This document shows positions 43,931 to 52,725 of a stretch of 64,000 nt of DNA, one piece after another. The first letter of the stretch is position 1; each line of letters begins with the position of its first letter. The stretch is from Collinsella sp. (GTDB taxonomy: Bacteria > Actinomycetota > Coriobacteriia > Coriobacteriales > Coriobacteriaceae). The stretch lies in NCBI GenBank assembly GCA_019419585.1, contig DXZQ01000003.1:38316-102315 (forward strand). The letters are read 5' to 3'. The translations under genes were made by a program, and so were the position numbers. The notes beneath the pieces are model-generated. The model had not been told where the DNA came from. It ran no database searches and saw only the letters and a list, made by a program, of their open reading frames with translations.

Positions 43931-44368
43931 CTACTTTTCGAGATGTTTCCTCAGCAGCTCCAACGCGTGGGCGTAGCCCTGGACCCCTTCTCCGGTGATG
44001 GTGGCGAAGCAGGCCAGGCGGGCGTAGCTCACCTGGCGGAAGTCCTCGCGCGTCTCTACGGCGCTGATGTGGACTTCGACGGCAGGGATGGCGACGGCCT
44101 TGAGGGCGTCGAGGATCGCGACGCTCGTGTGCGTGTATGCCGCCGGGTTGATGACGATGCCGTCGACCTTCCCGTAAGCCTCCTGAATCTTGTCGACGAT
44201 GCTGCCCTCGTGGTTGGACTGGAAGACCTCGACCTCGTCGAAGCCCTGTGCGGCGCCCGCTTCCTGGCAGATCTGCACTAAACGGTCGTAGTTGTCGCTG
44301 CCATAGATGCCCGGCTCGCGAATGCCGAGCATGTTGAGGTTGGGGCCGTTGATGACGAGTGCTTTCAT
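43931..44368 (-). CDS. aroQ: 3-dehydroquinate dehydratase, type II
   Basis: 145 residues, the normal length for the dodecameric type II enzyme. NGPNLNMLGIREPGIYG gives the active-site Arg and Tyr; QSNHEGSIVDKI, INPAAYTHTS and VEVHISAVETREDFR (His and Arg) are all present. It dehydrates 3-dehydroquinate to 3-dehydroshikimate. It follows the aroE-aroK gene after a strong hairpin, so it may have its own promoter or rely on read-through. Confidence 0.95.
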   Translation of the reverse strand: MKALVINGPNLNMLGIREPGIYGSDNYDRLVQICQEAGAAQGFDEVEVFQSNHEGSIVDKIQEAYGKVDGIVINPAAYTHTSVAILDALKAVAIPAVEVHISAVETREDFRQVSYARLACFATITGEGVQGYAHALELLRKHLEK

Positions 44369-44389
44369 GGCTGGGTCCTTTGCGATTGG

Positions 44390-44430
44390 AAAACCACCAC
44401 AAAGGTGCCTGTCCCCTTTGTGGTGGTTTT
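44390..44430 (-). terminator. Hairpin between aroE-aroK and aroQ
   Basis: AAAACCACCACAAAGG and CCTTTGTGGTGGTTTT form a perfect stem with A and T flanks, directly after the aroE-aroK stop codon. It probably reduces transcription into aroQ. Confidence 0.78.
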
Positions 44431-44432
44431 GA

Positions 44433-45683
44433 TTAGAGAGCGGGTGGGAGGGTGTCGAGAAGGGCTTGCGCGGTGTTGGCGGCGCAATCGCGTGAGCCGA
44501 TGATGTAGTCGGCCCAGGCGCGGTAGCGTGGCATGCGCTGTTCGGCCAGCTTATCGATGCCGTCGCGCGCGGTGATGGGGCGGCCCTTGTGGGCGAGTTC
44601 GTCGAGCTTGCGGTTGAGCATCACAATCTGGCTGTTCTGGTGCAGCAGCGGGTAGTTCTCGTCCCGCGTGACCACGCCGCCGCCGGTGGAGAGCACCAGG
44701 CCGCTGCGCTTGGAGATGTCGGACAACGCCGCCGTCTCCTGCTCGCGGAAGGCCGCCTCGCCGCGCTCGACGATATAGTCGGCACAGGGCATGCCCAGAC
44801 GCTTCTCAAGCGCGGCGTCTAAGTCGATGTGCTCGCGGCCGGTGAGCAGGGCGATCTGCTCACCCACGCGGGTTTTGCCCGAGCCCGGCATGCCGATCAG
44901 GGCGATGTTCTGTTCGCGGCGTGACAAGCGTCCCGTCACGTCCAGGATGCGCTCACGCGGGGTGACCTGGCCGGTATAGCGCTCGACGGCTTGCGCCGCC
45001 TGGGCCACAAGCATGAGCAAACCGCCGATGCAGGGGATACCGCGGCGCTCGGCCTCGAGCATGAGTCCCGTGCGGGCGGGGTTGTAGACAATGTCGATAA
45101 CGCCTTCGAGCGCATCGAGTCCTTCGAGCGTGCAAGGCGCGTCGGGGCAGTGGGGGAACATGCCGGCAGGTGTACAGTTGACGAGCAGCGTTGCGTCGGA
45201 CTGCTGCGCGATGTTGCCGTAGTTGACCTCGCTCGTGCGGCCCACGGGCACGACTGTGGCGCCCAGATCGCCGAGCACCATGCTTGCCGTGGTGCCGGCA
45301 CCACCGGTGGCGCCAAGCACGAGGACCTTCTTGCCGGCAACATCAACCCCCAGCTCCTCGACCAGGCACTGAAAACCGAAGTAGTCAGTATTATCGCCGC
45401 GCAGGCGGCCGTCAGGCAGGCGTGTGATGGTGTTGACGTTGCCCATGCGCTCGGCGAGCGGGCTCAGCTCGTCCAGATACTCCATGACGGCGCGCTTGTA
45501 GGGGATGGTCACGTTGGTGCCCTCCCACTCGTCGCCCATCATAAAGGCCGCGAGGTCCTCGGGCTCGCGCTCAAATCGCACGTACTCGAGCCCAGCGAGC
45601 TCCTTGTAGATGGTCGGGGTGTAGCTGTGACCCAGCACACGGCCCAGCACGCCGTAGGGACGGGTTGCGGCGGTATCGGTCAT
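44433..45683 (-). CDS. aroE-aroK: Shikimate dehydrogenase-shikimate kinase fusion
   Basis: 416 residues. Residues 1-~250 are AroE: LGHSYTPTIYKEL, NVTIPYKRAVMEYLDEL (catalytic Lys), GDNTDYFGF and the NADP site GATGGAGTTASM. Residues ~258-416 are shikimate kinase: IGMPGSGKTRVGEQIA (Walker A), DLDAALEKR, the GGGVV motif and the lid Arg region KGRPITAR. It catalyses two consecutive steps from dehydroshikimate to shikimate 3-phosphate in one polypeptide. The ATG touches the pheA stop. The SxS motif of AroE reads SYT, a mild variant. Separate proteins are the rule in most bacteria, so the fusion is a useful lineage marker. Confidence 0.95.
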   Translation of the reverse strand: MTDTAATRPYGVLGRVLGHSYTPTIYKELAGLEYVRFEREPEDLAAFMMGDEWEGTNVTIPYKRAVMEYLDELSPLAERMGNVNTITRLPDGRLRGDNTDYFGFQCLVEELGVDVAGKKVLVLGATGGAGTTASMVLGDLGATVVPVGRTSEVNYGNIAQQSDATLLVNCTPAGMFPHCPDAPCTLEGLDALEGVIDIVYNPARTGLMLEAERRGIPCIGGLLMLVAQAAQAVERYTGQVTPRERILDVTGRLSRREQNIALIGMPGSGKTRVGEQIALLTGREHIDLDAALEKRLGMPCADYIVERGEAAFREQETAALSDISKRSGLVLSTGGGVVTRDENYPLLHQNSQIVMLNRKLDELAHKGRPITARDGIDKLAEQRMPRYRAWADYIIGSRDCAANTAQALLDTLPPAL

Positions 45684-46829
45684 CTAGAGCACCTCCGTGT
45701 AGCTGCCAAAGTAGGTGAAGCTCTCGCACACGTCGTCGATGGAATCGAGCAGGTCGTCGAGGGCCTTGCTGCCAAAGGGGCAGTCCAGATCAAAGTAGAA
45801 CATAAACTCAAAGTCGCGGCCGGGGATGGGACGGCTCTCGAGCTTGATGAGGTTGATGCTGAGTGCGTAGAAGCGCTCGAGCACGCGGTAGAGGGCGCCC
45901 GGCTCATTGGCCGTGGTGATCATGAGCGAGGTACGGTTGGCACCGGGATAAACGCGCGGCTCGCGGCTGATGACGACAAAGCGCGTGTAGTTGTTGTCCG
46001 AGTCCTGGATGTTGGGCTCCAGTACCTCCAAGCCGTAGAGTGCGGCGCAGCTGCGCGATGCGATCGCGGCAACATCGGTGCGTTCGGAGCTGGCGACCAT
46101 CTCGGCCGACATGGCCGTGTTGGGGTACTTGGTGGCGTGCAGGTCGTGCGCCTCGATAAAGCCGGCGCATTGGGCAATGGCCTGGCCGTGGCTGTAGACC
46201 TCGTGCACGTCCGCAAGCTTGGCGCCGGGCTTGACGAGCAAGTTGTGGTCGATTTTGAGGCGAAGCGAGCGTACGATGTGGAAGTCGAACTGGGCGAGCA
46301 GGTCGTAGACGGCGTTGACTGAGCCGGCGGTGGAGTTCTCGATGGGCAGCACGCCAAACTCGCAGAAGCCGTCGCGCACGGCGCGCATAACGCCCTCGAA
46401 GGTCTCGAAGAACGCAATGTCGGGCACGTCGAAGAGCCTGCACGCGGCAATTTGGCTATAGGCGCCCTCGACGCCCTGGCAGGCGACGCTAGCCGTCTGG
46501 GGGAAAGGCGTGTCAAAGGCTGCAGCCGTGGCGTGGGCCTTTTGTGAGACGGTGATGCCCTTGAGCTCGTTGATGTAGCGCTGCTGCTCGGCCTTGCTCA
46601 TGCTCATGAGGAGGCGGAACAGGGTGATGGCTTGGGCCTCGTAGCGCTCGGGCACGCGGCTGGCGAGATTGTTGAGCTTGGAGCGCTCACGGGCGGGGTC
46701 GAAGACGGCCTTGCCCATCTCGATTTTAGACTTGGCGACCTCGGTGGCAATGTCCATGCGCTCGACAAAACTGTTGAGGAGCGTGGTGTCGATGCCATCG
46801 ATGGCCTGGCGGATGTCAGCAAGGTCCAT
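45684..46829 (-). CDS. pheA: Chorismate mutase-prephenate dehydratase (P-protein)
   Basis: 381 residues from the ATG at 46829, preceded by AAAGGGG. Residues 1-~85 are an AroQ-class chorismate mutase (LADIRQAIDGIDTTLL, KSKIEMGKAVFDPARE). Residues ~95-285 are prephenate dehydratase (QGVEGAYSQIAA, VLPIENSTAGSVNAVYDLL, the TRFVVISR motif). Residues ~300-375 are an ACT domain (ANEPGALYRVLERF, LIKLESRPIP), through which phenylalanine normally inhibits the enzyme. It converts chorismate to phenylpyruvate. Confidence 0.95.
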   Translation of the reverse strand: MDLADIRQAIDGIDTTLLNSFVERMDIATEVAKSKIEMGKAVFDPARERSKLNNLASRVPERYEAQAITLFRLLMSMSKAEQQRYINELKGITVSQKAHATAAAFDTPFPQTASVACQGVEGAYSQIAACRLFDVPDIAFFETFEGVMRAVRDGFCEFGVLPIENSTAGSVNAVYDLLAQFDFHIVRSLRLKIDHNLLVKPGAKLADVHEVYSHGQAIAQCAGFIEAHDLHATKYPNTAMSAEMVASSERTDVAAIASRSCAALYGLEVLEPNIQDSDNNYTRFVVISREPRVYPGANRTSLMITTANEPGALYRVLERFYALSINLIKLESRPIPGRDFEFMFYFDLDCPFGSKALDDLLDSIDDVCESFTYFGSYTEVL

Positions 46830-46872
46830 GGAGACCCCTTTCACGTGTCGGGGGATATTGAGGGGTGGGTAG

Positions 46873-47970
46873 TTAGCGCTGGGCGGCGTCTTCGAGGAGG
46901 GCGTCCCAGATGGCAAGGGCGGCGGCTGCCTCGGCTACGGGGACGGCTCGGGGGACGATGCAGGGATCGTGGCGGCCGTGGACCGAGAGCTCGGCATTTT
47001 CCATAGCGTCCATGTCCACCGTCTGCTGCTCGCGGCCAATTGAGGGCGTCGGCTTTACGGCCATGCGCCACATGACGGGCGCGCCGGTCGAAATACCGCC
47101 CAGGATGCCGCCGGCGTTGTTGGACTCGACCTCGATCTCGCCGGTCTCGGCATCGATGCGATACGGATCGTTGTTCTCGCTGCCACGCATGGCGGCCACG
47201 GCAAAGCCCATGCCAAACTCCACGCCCTTTACGGCGGGAATGCCAAACGCGATTTGCGCGATGCGGTTCTCGATACCGTCGAACATGGGGTCGCCGATGC
47301 CCGCAGGAAGCCCGTAAATGCCGCACTCCACGATGCCGCCGATGCTGTCGAGTTCGTCGCGCGCGGCTAGGATTTCCTCGTGCATGCGGCCGGCGGCGGC
47401 GGCGTCAATGCACGGCAGATCGTTCGTAAGGATCGCCTTGCGGTCGGCCTCGCGATAGACCATGTCGTCCATCGGCAGGTCGGAGATGCCGCCGATCTGC
47501 GCCACATGCGCCATCACTTTAATGCCGCGGGCCTCGAGTGCCTGCAGCGCAATGCCGCCGGCGATGCACAGGGGTGCCGTTAGGCGGCCGGAGAAGTGTC
47601 CGCCGCCGGCGACATCGTGCATGTTGTGATACTTCACGCGCGCAGGGAAGTCCGCATGTCCGGGGCGGGGCTTGCGGCGCAGTTCGGAGTAATCCTTGGA
47701 GCGCGTGTTGGTGTTCTCGATAATCGCGGCGATGGGCGCGCCGGTGGTATGTCCATCGACCACACCGGCGATGATGTGGGCGGCGTCGGCCTCGCGGCGT
47801 TTGGTCGCGGTCTCGTCGCGACCGGGGGCGCGACGGTCGAGGAAGGCCTGCAGCTGCTCCAGGTCAACGGCGATACCTGCTGGAATGCCATCGAGCGAGC
47901 AGCCGATAGCAGGGGAGTGTGACTGGCCGAAGATGCTTAAGTGCAAGATGTTGCCAAAGGTCGAGGACAT
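46873..47970 (-). CDS. aroC: Chorismate synthase
   Basis: 365 residues, usual length. STFGNILHLSIFGQSHSPAIG at the start, RRAPGRDETATKRREAD, RPGHADFPARVKYHNMHD and GGHFSGRLTA hold the FMN and EPSP sites; the SNNAGGILGGISTGAP signature is intact. It makes chorismate from 5-enolpyruvylshikimate 3-phosphate using reduced FMN. It sits between aroA (one-base gap) and pheA in the operon. Confidence 0.97.
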   Translation of the reverse strand: MSSTFGNILHLSIFGQSHSPAIGCSLDGIPAGIAVDLEQLQAFLDRRAPGRDETATKRREADAAHIIAGVVDGHTTGAPIAAIIENTNTRSKDYSELRRKPRPGHADFPARVKYHNMHDVAGGGHFSGRLTAPLCIAGGIALQALEARGIKVMAHVAQIGGISDLPMDDMVYREADRKAILTNDLPCIDAAAAGRMHEEILAARDELDSIGGIVECGIYGLPAGIGDPMFDGIENRIAQIAFGIPAVKGVEFGMGFAVAAMRGSENNDPYRIDAETGEIEVESNNAGGILGGISTGAPVMWRMAVKPTPSIGREQQTVDMDAMENAELSVHGRHDPCIVPRAVPVAEAAAALAIWDALLEDAAQR

Positions 47971-47971
47971 G

Positions 47972-49291
47972 CTATTCCTCCTCGAGTGTGACCTTGCCGC
48001 CCAGCAGGCGGTAGTGGTCGAAGAAATCGGGATAGGACTTGTTGACGGCCTCGGCGCCGTGGATCACGACCTCGCCGGTGGCGCGGCTCGCGGCGATAGC
48101 GGCCATCATGGCGATGCGATGGTCGTTGTGCGAATCGACCTCGCCGCCGGTGAAGGCATCGACACCCTTGATGATGAGGTCATCGCCGGCAATGCGCACC
48201 TGCGCGCCCAGCGCGGTGAGCTCGCGGGTGGTGGTGACCAGACGGTCGGATTCCTTGATGCGCAGACGGGCGCAATCGCGAATAAAGGTGCGGCCCTGTG
48301 CCAACGAGGCCACGGCCGAGATGACGGGCACCAGGTCCGGAATGTCGTGGGCACTCATCTCAAAGCCGGCGAGCTTGTCGGACTGCACGGTGGCGGCGTT
48401 GGTGGAGCGCACGATGCGGGCGCCAAAGCGCGAAAGCGCGGCAAGCACGTTACGGTCGCCCTGTGCGGAGCTTAGCGACACGCCCTCGACGGTGATGGGG
48501 TCGGTGCCGATGGCACCGGCGCACAGCCAAAAGGCGGCGTTGGACCAGTCGCCCTCGACGGCTACGCTGCCGGGCGTGCGGTACGAGCCACTGCTCACGC
48601 GGAAGTTCGTGACCTCGAGCTGGCCGTCCGTGGCCGGAATGCGCTCGACGTTGACCTCGACGCCAAAGGCCTTCATGGCCTGGATCGTCAGGTTGATGTA
48701 GGGGCGGCTTTCGATAAGGCCGCATACCTGCACGCAGGAGGGCTGGGCCAGCAGCGGGGCTGCCAGCAGCAGGCCGGAGATATACTGCGAGCTCACGTTG
48801 CCCGGAAGCACAAAAGTGCCCGGGCGCATGCGTCCGCTCGTCTTGAGCGGAAAACCGCCCAGACCCTGCAGGTCGCAGCCGGCGGCGATGATCTCGTCCG
48901 AGAGCGGGGAGAGTGGGCGGGCGCCCAAGCGTCCCTGACCCACAAAAGTTGCTTCTGCGCCCAGCGCGCAGGCGACGGGCAACATAAAGCGGAGCGTGGA
49001 GCCGCTTTCACCGCAGTCAAGCGTGCCGCCGGCAAGGGCCTTGAGCAGGCCAAACTCAACACTCTTCATGGTGGGGTGGACCTGGAAGCCGTCCTCGACG
49101 GTCTCGATGCGAGCACCCAGTGCCGTAAGGCAGCGCACCGTGGCCTCGATGTCGGCGCAGGTGGTGTTGCAGGTGACGTGCGTCTCGCCGTTGGCAAGCG
49201 CAGCGCAGATGATCAGGCGATGCGCCATCGACTTGGACGCGATGGCGGGAACGGTGCCCTTGAGCGGGGACGGGGTGATGCGGGCTAGCAT
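47972..49291 (-). CDS. aroA: 3-phosphoshikimate 1-carboxyvinyltransferase (EPSP synthase)
   Basis: 439 residues with the two-domain inside-out barrel pattern. Substrate-binding KSMAHRLIICAAL near residue 20, the SGSTLRFMLP loop near residue 98, and KESDRLVTTTRELTALG near 345 are conserved. It joins shikimate 3-phosphate to phosphoenolpyruvate. In the loop near residue 95 the sequence is GESGST where many class I enzymes have GNAGT, closer to class II/Firmicute-type enzymes. Its start overlaps the end of aroB by seven bases. Confidence 0.95.
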   Translation of the reverse strand: MLARITPSPLKGTVPAIASKSMAHRLIICAALANGETHVTCNTTCADIEATVRCLTALGARIETVEDGFQVHPTMKSVEFGLLKALAGGTLDCGESGSTLRFMLPVACALGAEATFVGQGRLGARPLSPLSDEIIAAGCDLQGLGGFPLKTSGRMRPGTFVLPGNVSSQYISGLLLAAPLLAQPSCVQVCGLIESRPYINLTIQAMKAFGVEVNVERIPATDGQLEVTNFRVSSGSYRTPGSVAVEGDWSNAAFWLCAGAIGTDPITVEGVSLSSAQGDRNVLAALSRFGARIVRSTNAATVQSDKLAGFEMSAHDIPDLVPVISAVASLAQGRTFIRDCARLRIKESDRLVTTTRELTALGAQVRIAGDDLIIKGVDAFTGGEVDSHNDHRIAMMAAIAASRATGEVVIHGAEAVNKSYPDFFDHYRLLGGKVTLEEE

Positions 49292-50391
49292 GCGGATGCG
49301 TCTCCCTTCTGGCCGAGGCCCTCGGCAATGAGTTCGTGGAAAGTGGAAAGCGGTGTGCGGTCGATGCTGCAGCGGCCAATGCCGTGCGGAATCACCAGGT
49401 CGATGGTGTCGCCCGCGCGCTTCTTGTCGTGGAGCGCCTCGGCAAAGACGGTATCGGCATCTAGGTCGCAGCGGGTCTTGAGGCTATGGCGGGCGCAGAG
49501 CTCCTCAATACGACCGGGCAGTGCGGCATCGCAGACGCCGTGCAGGGCCGCGGCGCGCGTGATGATGCCCATGCCGATCGACACGCAGTTGCCGTGTCCC
49601 AGCTCAAAGTGCTCGCAGGCCTCGACGGCGTGTCCGGCGCTGTGTCCAAAGTTGAGGAGCTTGCGCTGGTTGGTCTCGCGCTCGTCGGCGACGACCACGG
49701 CGCGCTTGATGTCGATATTGCGGGCGATGATGAGCGCTACGCGGGCCACATCGCGGTTGAGCAGCTCCAGCGTGAGCGGGGTCTTCTCCAGCTCGGCGAA
49801 AAGCTCCGGGTCGGCGATCACGGCGTGCTTGACGACCTCGCCGCAGCCGTCGGCGAACTGCTCGGGCGTGAGGGTGGCCAGGCACCCCACGTCGGCGATA
49901 ACCACGCTCGGCTGCCAAAAGGCGCCGGCCAAGTTCTTGCCGGCAGCCAGGTCTATGGCGGTCTTGCCTCCCACCGATGAATCCACCATGGCGAGCAGGC
50001 TCGTCGGGATCTGCACAAACTTGCAGCCGCGCATGTAGGTGGCGGCCACAAAGCCCGCCACGTCGCCCACGACGCCGCCGCCGAGTGCCACGATCACGTC
50101 GGAGCGCGAAAGCTCGTGCTCGGCCACAAACTCCAAAATGGCAACATAGGTCTCGGCGCGCTTATGGGCCTCGCCGGCCTCGAAGGTGCAGATGCTCACC
50201 TCGTAGCCTGACGCCTCCAGGCTCTGCTTAACGGGCATCTGGTAGAGCGGGCCCACGTTGGTGTCTGTCACGATGACGGCGCGGGTGCCGCCGGCGGTGG
50301 CGCGGACGAGCGGGCCTGCCTGCTCCAGCAAAAACGTGCCCACATGCACCTGGTAGGGGCGTGCGGTGTCGATATCGATGGTAATCGCCAT
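49285..50391 (-). CDS. aroB: 3-dehydroquinate synthase
   Basis: 368 residues. NAD-binding GGGVVGDVAGFVAATYMRG near residue 103, PTSLLAMVDSSVGGKTAID, and CGEVVKHAVI plus GHSAGHAVE and GHGNCVSIGM carry the metal ligands and catalytic residues. It cyclises DAHP to dehydroquinate, the second pathway step. Overlap with aroA shows translational coupling. Confidence 0.96.
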   Translation of the reverse strand: MAITIDIDTARPYQVHVGTFLLEQAGPLVRATAGGTRAVIVTDTNVGPLYQMPVKQSLEASGYEVSICTFEAGEAHKRAETYVAILEFVAEHELSRSDVIVALGGGVVGDVAGFVAATYMRGCKFVQIPTSLLAMVDSSVGGKTAIDLAAGKNLAGAFWQPSVVIADVGCLATLTPEQFADGCGEVVKHAVIADPELFAELEKTPLTLELLNRDVARVALIIARNIDIKRAVVVADERETNQRKLLNFGHSAGHAVEACEHFELGHGNCVSIGMGIITRAAALHGVCDAALPGRIEELCARHSLKTRCDLDADTVFAEALHDKKRAGDTIDLVIPHGIGRCSIDRTPLSTFHELIAEGLGQKGDASAC

Positions 50392-50427
50392 AAGCTTCGG
50401 TCCTTTCGACCTGGCGTGATGGGTGGT

Positions 50428-51342
50428 CTAGTGGGAGGCCTCGTCGTCGAGTGCGCGCTTAATGCGGTCGCCCTCGGCAAGGAGGTTCTCCAGATAGCGC
50501 TGGTCGCGGTCCTTGAGCGCGCGGCTGTAGGCGCCGAGCGATTCGATCAGATGGTCGATCTCGAAGGCGAGCGCATTGGCGTCGTCGATCATGAGCTCGG
50601 ACCACATCTGCGGATTGAGGTGCGCTACGCGGGTGAGGTCGCGGTAGCTGCCGGCCGAAAAGCCGTGGTGAACCTGAGCGGTCGGGCTCTTAACATAGGC
50701 GTTTGAGACGACATGCGCGAGCTGGCTCGTAAAGGCGATGACGCGGTCGTGCTCGGCGGCGCTGGTCACGCTGAACTTGCCAAAGCCCAAGGGGCGCACC
50801 ATCTCGCGCACCTGGCCCAAGAGCTCGAGCTTAAGGGCATCGTCTACCGCGGGTGGAACGAGCACCAGGGGAGCGCCCTGGAACAGGTCGGCGCGGGAGT
50901 GAGCGTAGCCCGAGAACTGGGTGCCCGCCATGGGGTGCGCGCCCACAAAGTAAAAGCCGTGCTCGCGGGCAAGCTCAAAGGCGCGCTCGCACACGATGCC
51001 CTTGACGCCCACCGTGTCGATCACCACGGGGCCCATGATGGCCTCGGTATCGGTGGCGTCGGCGAGCGCTTGGGCGTGCGCCTCGAGCCACTCGATGCAT
51101 GCCTCGGGGTAGCAGGCCAGCACGATGATGTCGCATTCGCCGAGCGTCTCGTCGTTGAGCTCGCCGGCAACGGTGCCCATACTGGCGGCCGTCATGACGT
51201 CGTCATCGGGGTCCCAGGCCAGCACGCGGACGCCCGCCTGCGCATAGCCGCGGGCAAAGCTACCGCCGATGAGGCCCAGGCCCACGACGCCGGCGCACTT
51301 GGGGCCACCCTGGTTAACGCGCGCGTTTCTCACGGTACCCAT
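50428..51342 (-). CDS. tyrA: Prephenate dehydrogenase
   Basis: 304 residues. Rossmann motif GVVGLGLIGGSFARG near residue 20, HPMAGTQFSGYAHS with the catalytic His near 135, and the all-helical C-terminal dimer domain (THGFSAGSYRDLTRVA-like) are present. It oxidises prephenate to 4-hydroxyphenylpyruvate for tyrosine. There is no ACT domain at the C-terminus, so feedback control would have to come through the active site or the DAHP synthase. Starts three bases after the DAHP synthase stop. Confidence 0.92.
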   Translation of the reverse strand: MGTVRNARVNQGGPKCAGVVGLGLIGGSFARGYAQAGVRVLAWDPDDDVMTAASMGTVAGELNDETLGECDIIVLACYPEACIEWLEAHAQALADATDTEAIMGPVVIDTVGVKGIVCERAFELAREHGFYFVGAHPMAGTQFSGYAHSRADLFQGAPLVLVPPAVDDALKLELLGQVREMVRPLGFGKFSVTSAAEHDRVIAFTSQLAHVVSNAYVKSPTAQVHHGFSAGSYRDLTRVAHLNPQMWSELMIDDANALAFEIDHLIESLGAYSRALKDRDQRYLENLLAEGDRIKRALDDEASH

Positions 51343-51345
51343 GGG

Positions 51346-52368
51346 CTACTCCATGGTCTCTTGGCAGACGACCTCGCGGATGGCTCGGATGCGGCGCATG
51401 GTGTCGTCGAACTGATCGGGGGTGAGGGCCTGGGCGCCGTCGGACCAGGCGCGGCTCGGCTCGTCGTGGACCTCGATCTCCAGGCCGTTGGCGCCGCAGG
51501 CGGTCGCGGCGAGCGCCATGGGCTCAACGTAGCGGGTGTAGCCGGTGGCGTGGCTGGGGTCGGCGACGACGGGCAGGTGTGACAGATGGTGCAGCACCGG
51601 CACGGCGTTAAGGTCGAAGGTGTTGCGAGTACGGGTTTCGAAAGTGCGGATGCCGCGTTCGCACAGGATAACGTTGTCGTTGCCCTCGCTCATGATGTAC
51701 TCGGCTGCCATAAGCAGCTCGTCGACGGTGCCGGACATGCCGCGCTTGAGCAGGATCGGGGTCTTGGTCTTGCCGACCTCCTTGAGCAGGGGGAAGTTCT
51801 GTGCGTTGCGGGCGCCGATCTGCATGACGTCGATTTTCTTGTCCAGGAAGACCTGCACGTCGCGCGGGTCCATGATCTCGGTGACGATCGGCATGTCGAG
51901 CTCGGCAGACGCCTCGCACAGCAGGTCCAGGCCAGCAGGGCCCATGCCCTGGTAGGCGTACGGGGAAGTGCGGGGCTTGTAGGCGCCGCCGCGCAGCATC
52001 GTGGCACCGGCGGCCTTCACGCGGCGGGCGATGCGGATGAGGTTCTCGCCCTCGACGGAGCACGGGCCGGCGATGACCTGGAACTGATCGCCGCCGATCC
52101 TGACGCCGTGGCCGCAGTCGATGACGGAGTCCTCGGGGTGGAACTTGCGGTTGGCGCGCTTGAACGGCTCGGAGACGCGCTGCACGCGCTCGACGACATC
52201 CATGGACTCGAGCAGGAACGGGTCGATCTTGGTCGTATCGCCCACCAGGCCGATGATCGTCTCATTCTCGCCGCGCGAGACATCGGTCTTCAGGCCCTTT
52301 TTCTCAATCCAGCTGACGATATGGCTGACGGCCTCGTCGCTGGCGCTCTCTTTTAAAATTGCAATCAT
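51346..52368 (-). CDS. aroF: DAHP synthase, type I-beta with N-terminal regulatory domain
   Basis: 340 residues from the ATG at 52368 (GAGAGG upstream). Residues 1-~70 are a ferredoxin-like/ACT-like domain (IAILKESASDEAVSHIVSWIEKKG), as in Thermotoga-type enzymes that are inhibited by Tyr or Phe. The barrel has IAGPCSVEGEN, RGGAYKPRTSPYAYQGMG, GARNAQNF, LLKRGM and DPSHATG with the metal ligands. It condenses erythrose 4-phosphate with phosphoenolpyruvate, the entry to the shikimate pathway, and is the first gene of the operon. Confidence 0.95.
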   Translation of the reverse strand: MIAILKESASDEAVSHIVSWIEKKGLKTDVSRGENETIIGLVGDTTKIDPFLLESMDVVERVQRVSEPFKRANRKFHPEDSVIDCGHGVRIGGDQFQVIAGPCSVEGENLIRIARRVKAAGATMLRGGAYKPRTSPYAYQGMGPAGLDLLCEASAELDMPIVTEIMDPRDVQVFLDKKIDVMQIGARNAQNFPLLKEVGKTKTPILLKRGMSGTVDELLMAAEYIMSEGNDNVILCERGIRTFETRTRNTFDLNAVPVLHHLSHLPVVADPSHATGYTRYVEPMALAATACGANGLEIEVHDEPSRAWSDGAQALTPDQFDDTMRRIRAIREVVCQETME

Positions 52369-52449
52369 GGTGTGCCTCTCACCTCGATGGATAGCCCTTG
52401 CAAAAACGGCCCGCATCGCGAGCCGTGTACATATGGTGCATGAGAGTTT

Positions 52450-52479
52450 ATACTATCTGACTCGCTTTTGCCTTCTAAA
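52450..52479 (-). promoter_or_regulatory. Possible promoter of the aromatic amino-acid operon
   Basis: On the minus strand TTTAGA and TAGTAT are 18 bases apart, about 80 bases before the DAHP synthase start. No attenuator peptide or T-box was recognised in the leader. Confidence 0.35.
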
Positions 52480-52572
52480 GTGGGCCGTTGAGCCGCGTCT
52501 TCCTCGGAATTGCAAAGCTTTTTCTTTTATTTTGATAGCCCGTGGTGCACTTGGGTATAATGCCAAACGTTG

Positions 52573-52649
52573 GCCCTATTAGCTCAGGGGATTAGAGCGT
52601 CTGCCTCCGGAGCAGAAGGCCGTTGGTTCGAATCCAACATGGGGCACCA
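52573..52649 (+). tRNA. tRNA-Arg (anticodon CCG)
   Basis: Acceptor GCCCTAT with ATGGGGC (one G-T wobble), D arm GCTC/GAGC, anticodon stem TCTGC/GCAGA around CTCCGGA, T arm GTTGG-TTCGAAT-CCAAC. Discriminator A and an encoded CCA. Confidence 0.93.
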
Positions 52650-52660
52650 TCGAACGTGAG

Positions 52661-52695
52661 ACCGTCCGAACCTCGCATGGTCCGGGCGGTTTTTC
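52661..52695 (+). terminator. Terminator after tRNA-Arg
   Basis: ACCGTCCG and CGGGCGGT form a stem followed by TTTTTC. Confidence 0.75.
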
Positions 52696-52725
52696 TTATA
52701 CCGACGCGACGTGATGGGACGTGGT

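Noticed and set aside
44991..46322. 443-codon plus-strand open frame across aroE-aroK and pheA
   Set aside because: It spans two certain genes on the other strand and has no domain signal.
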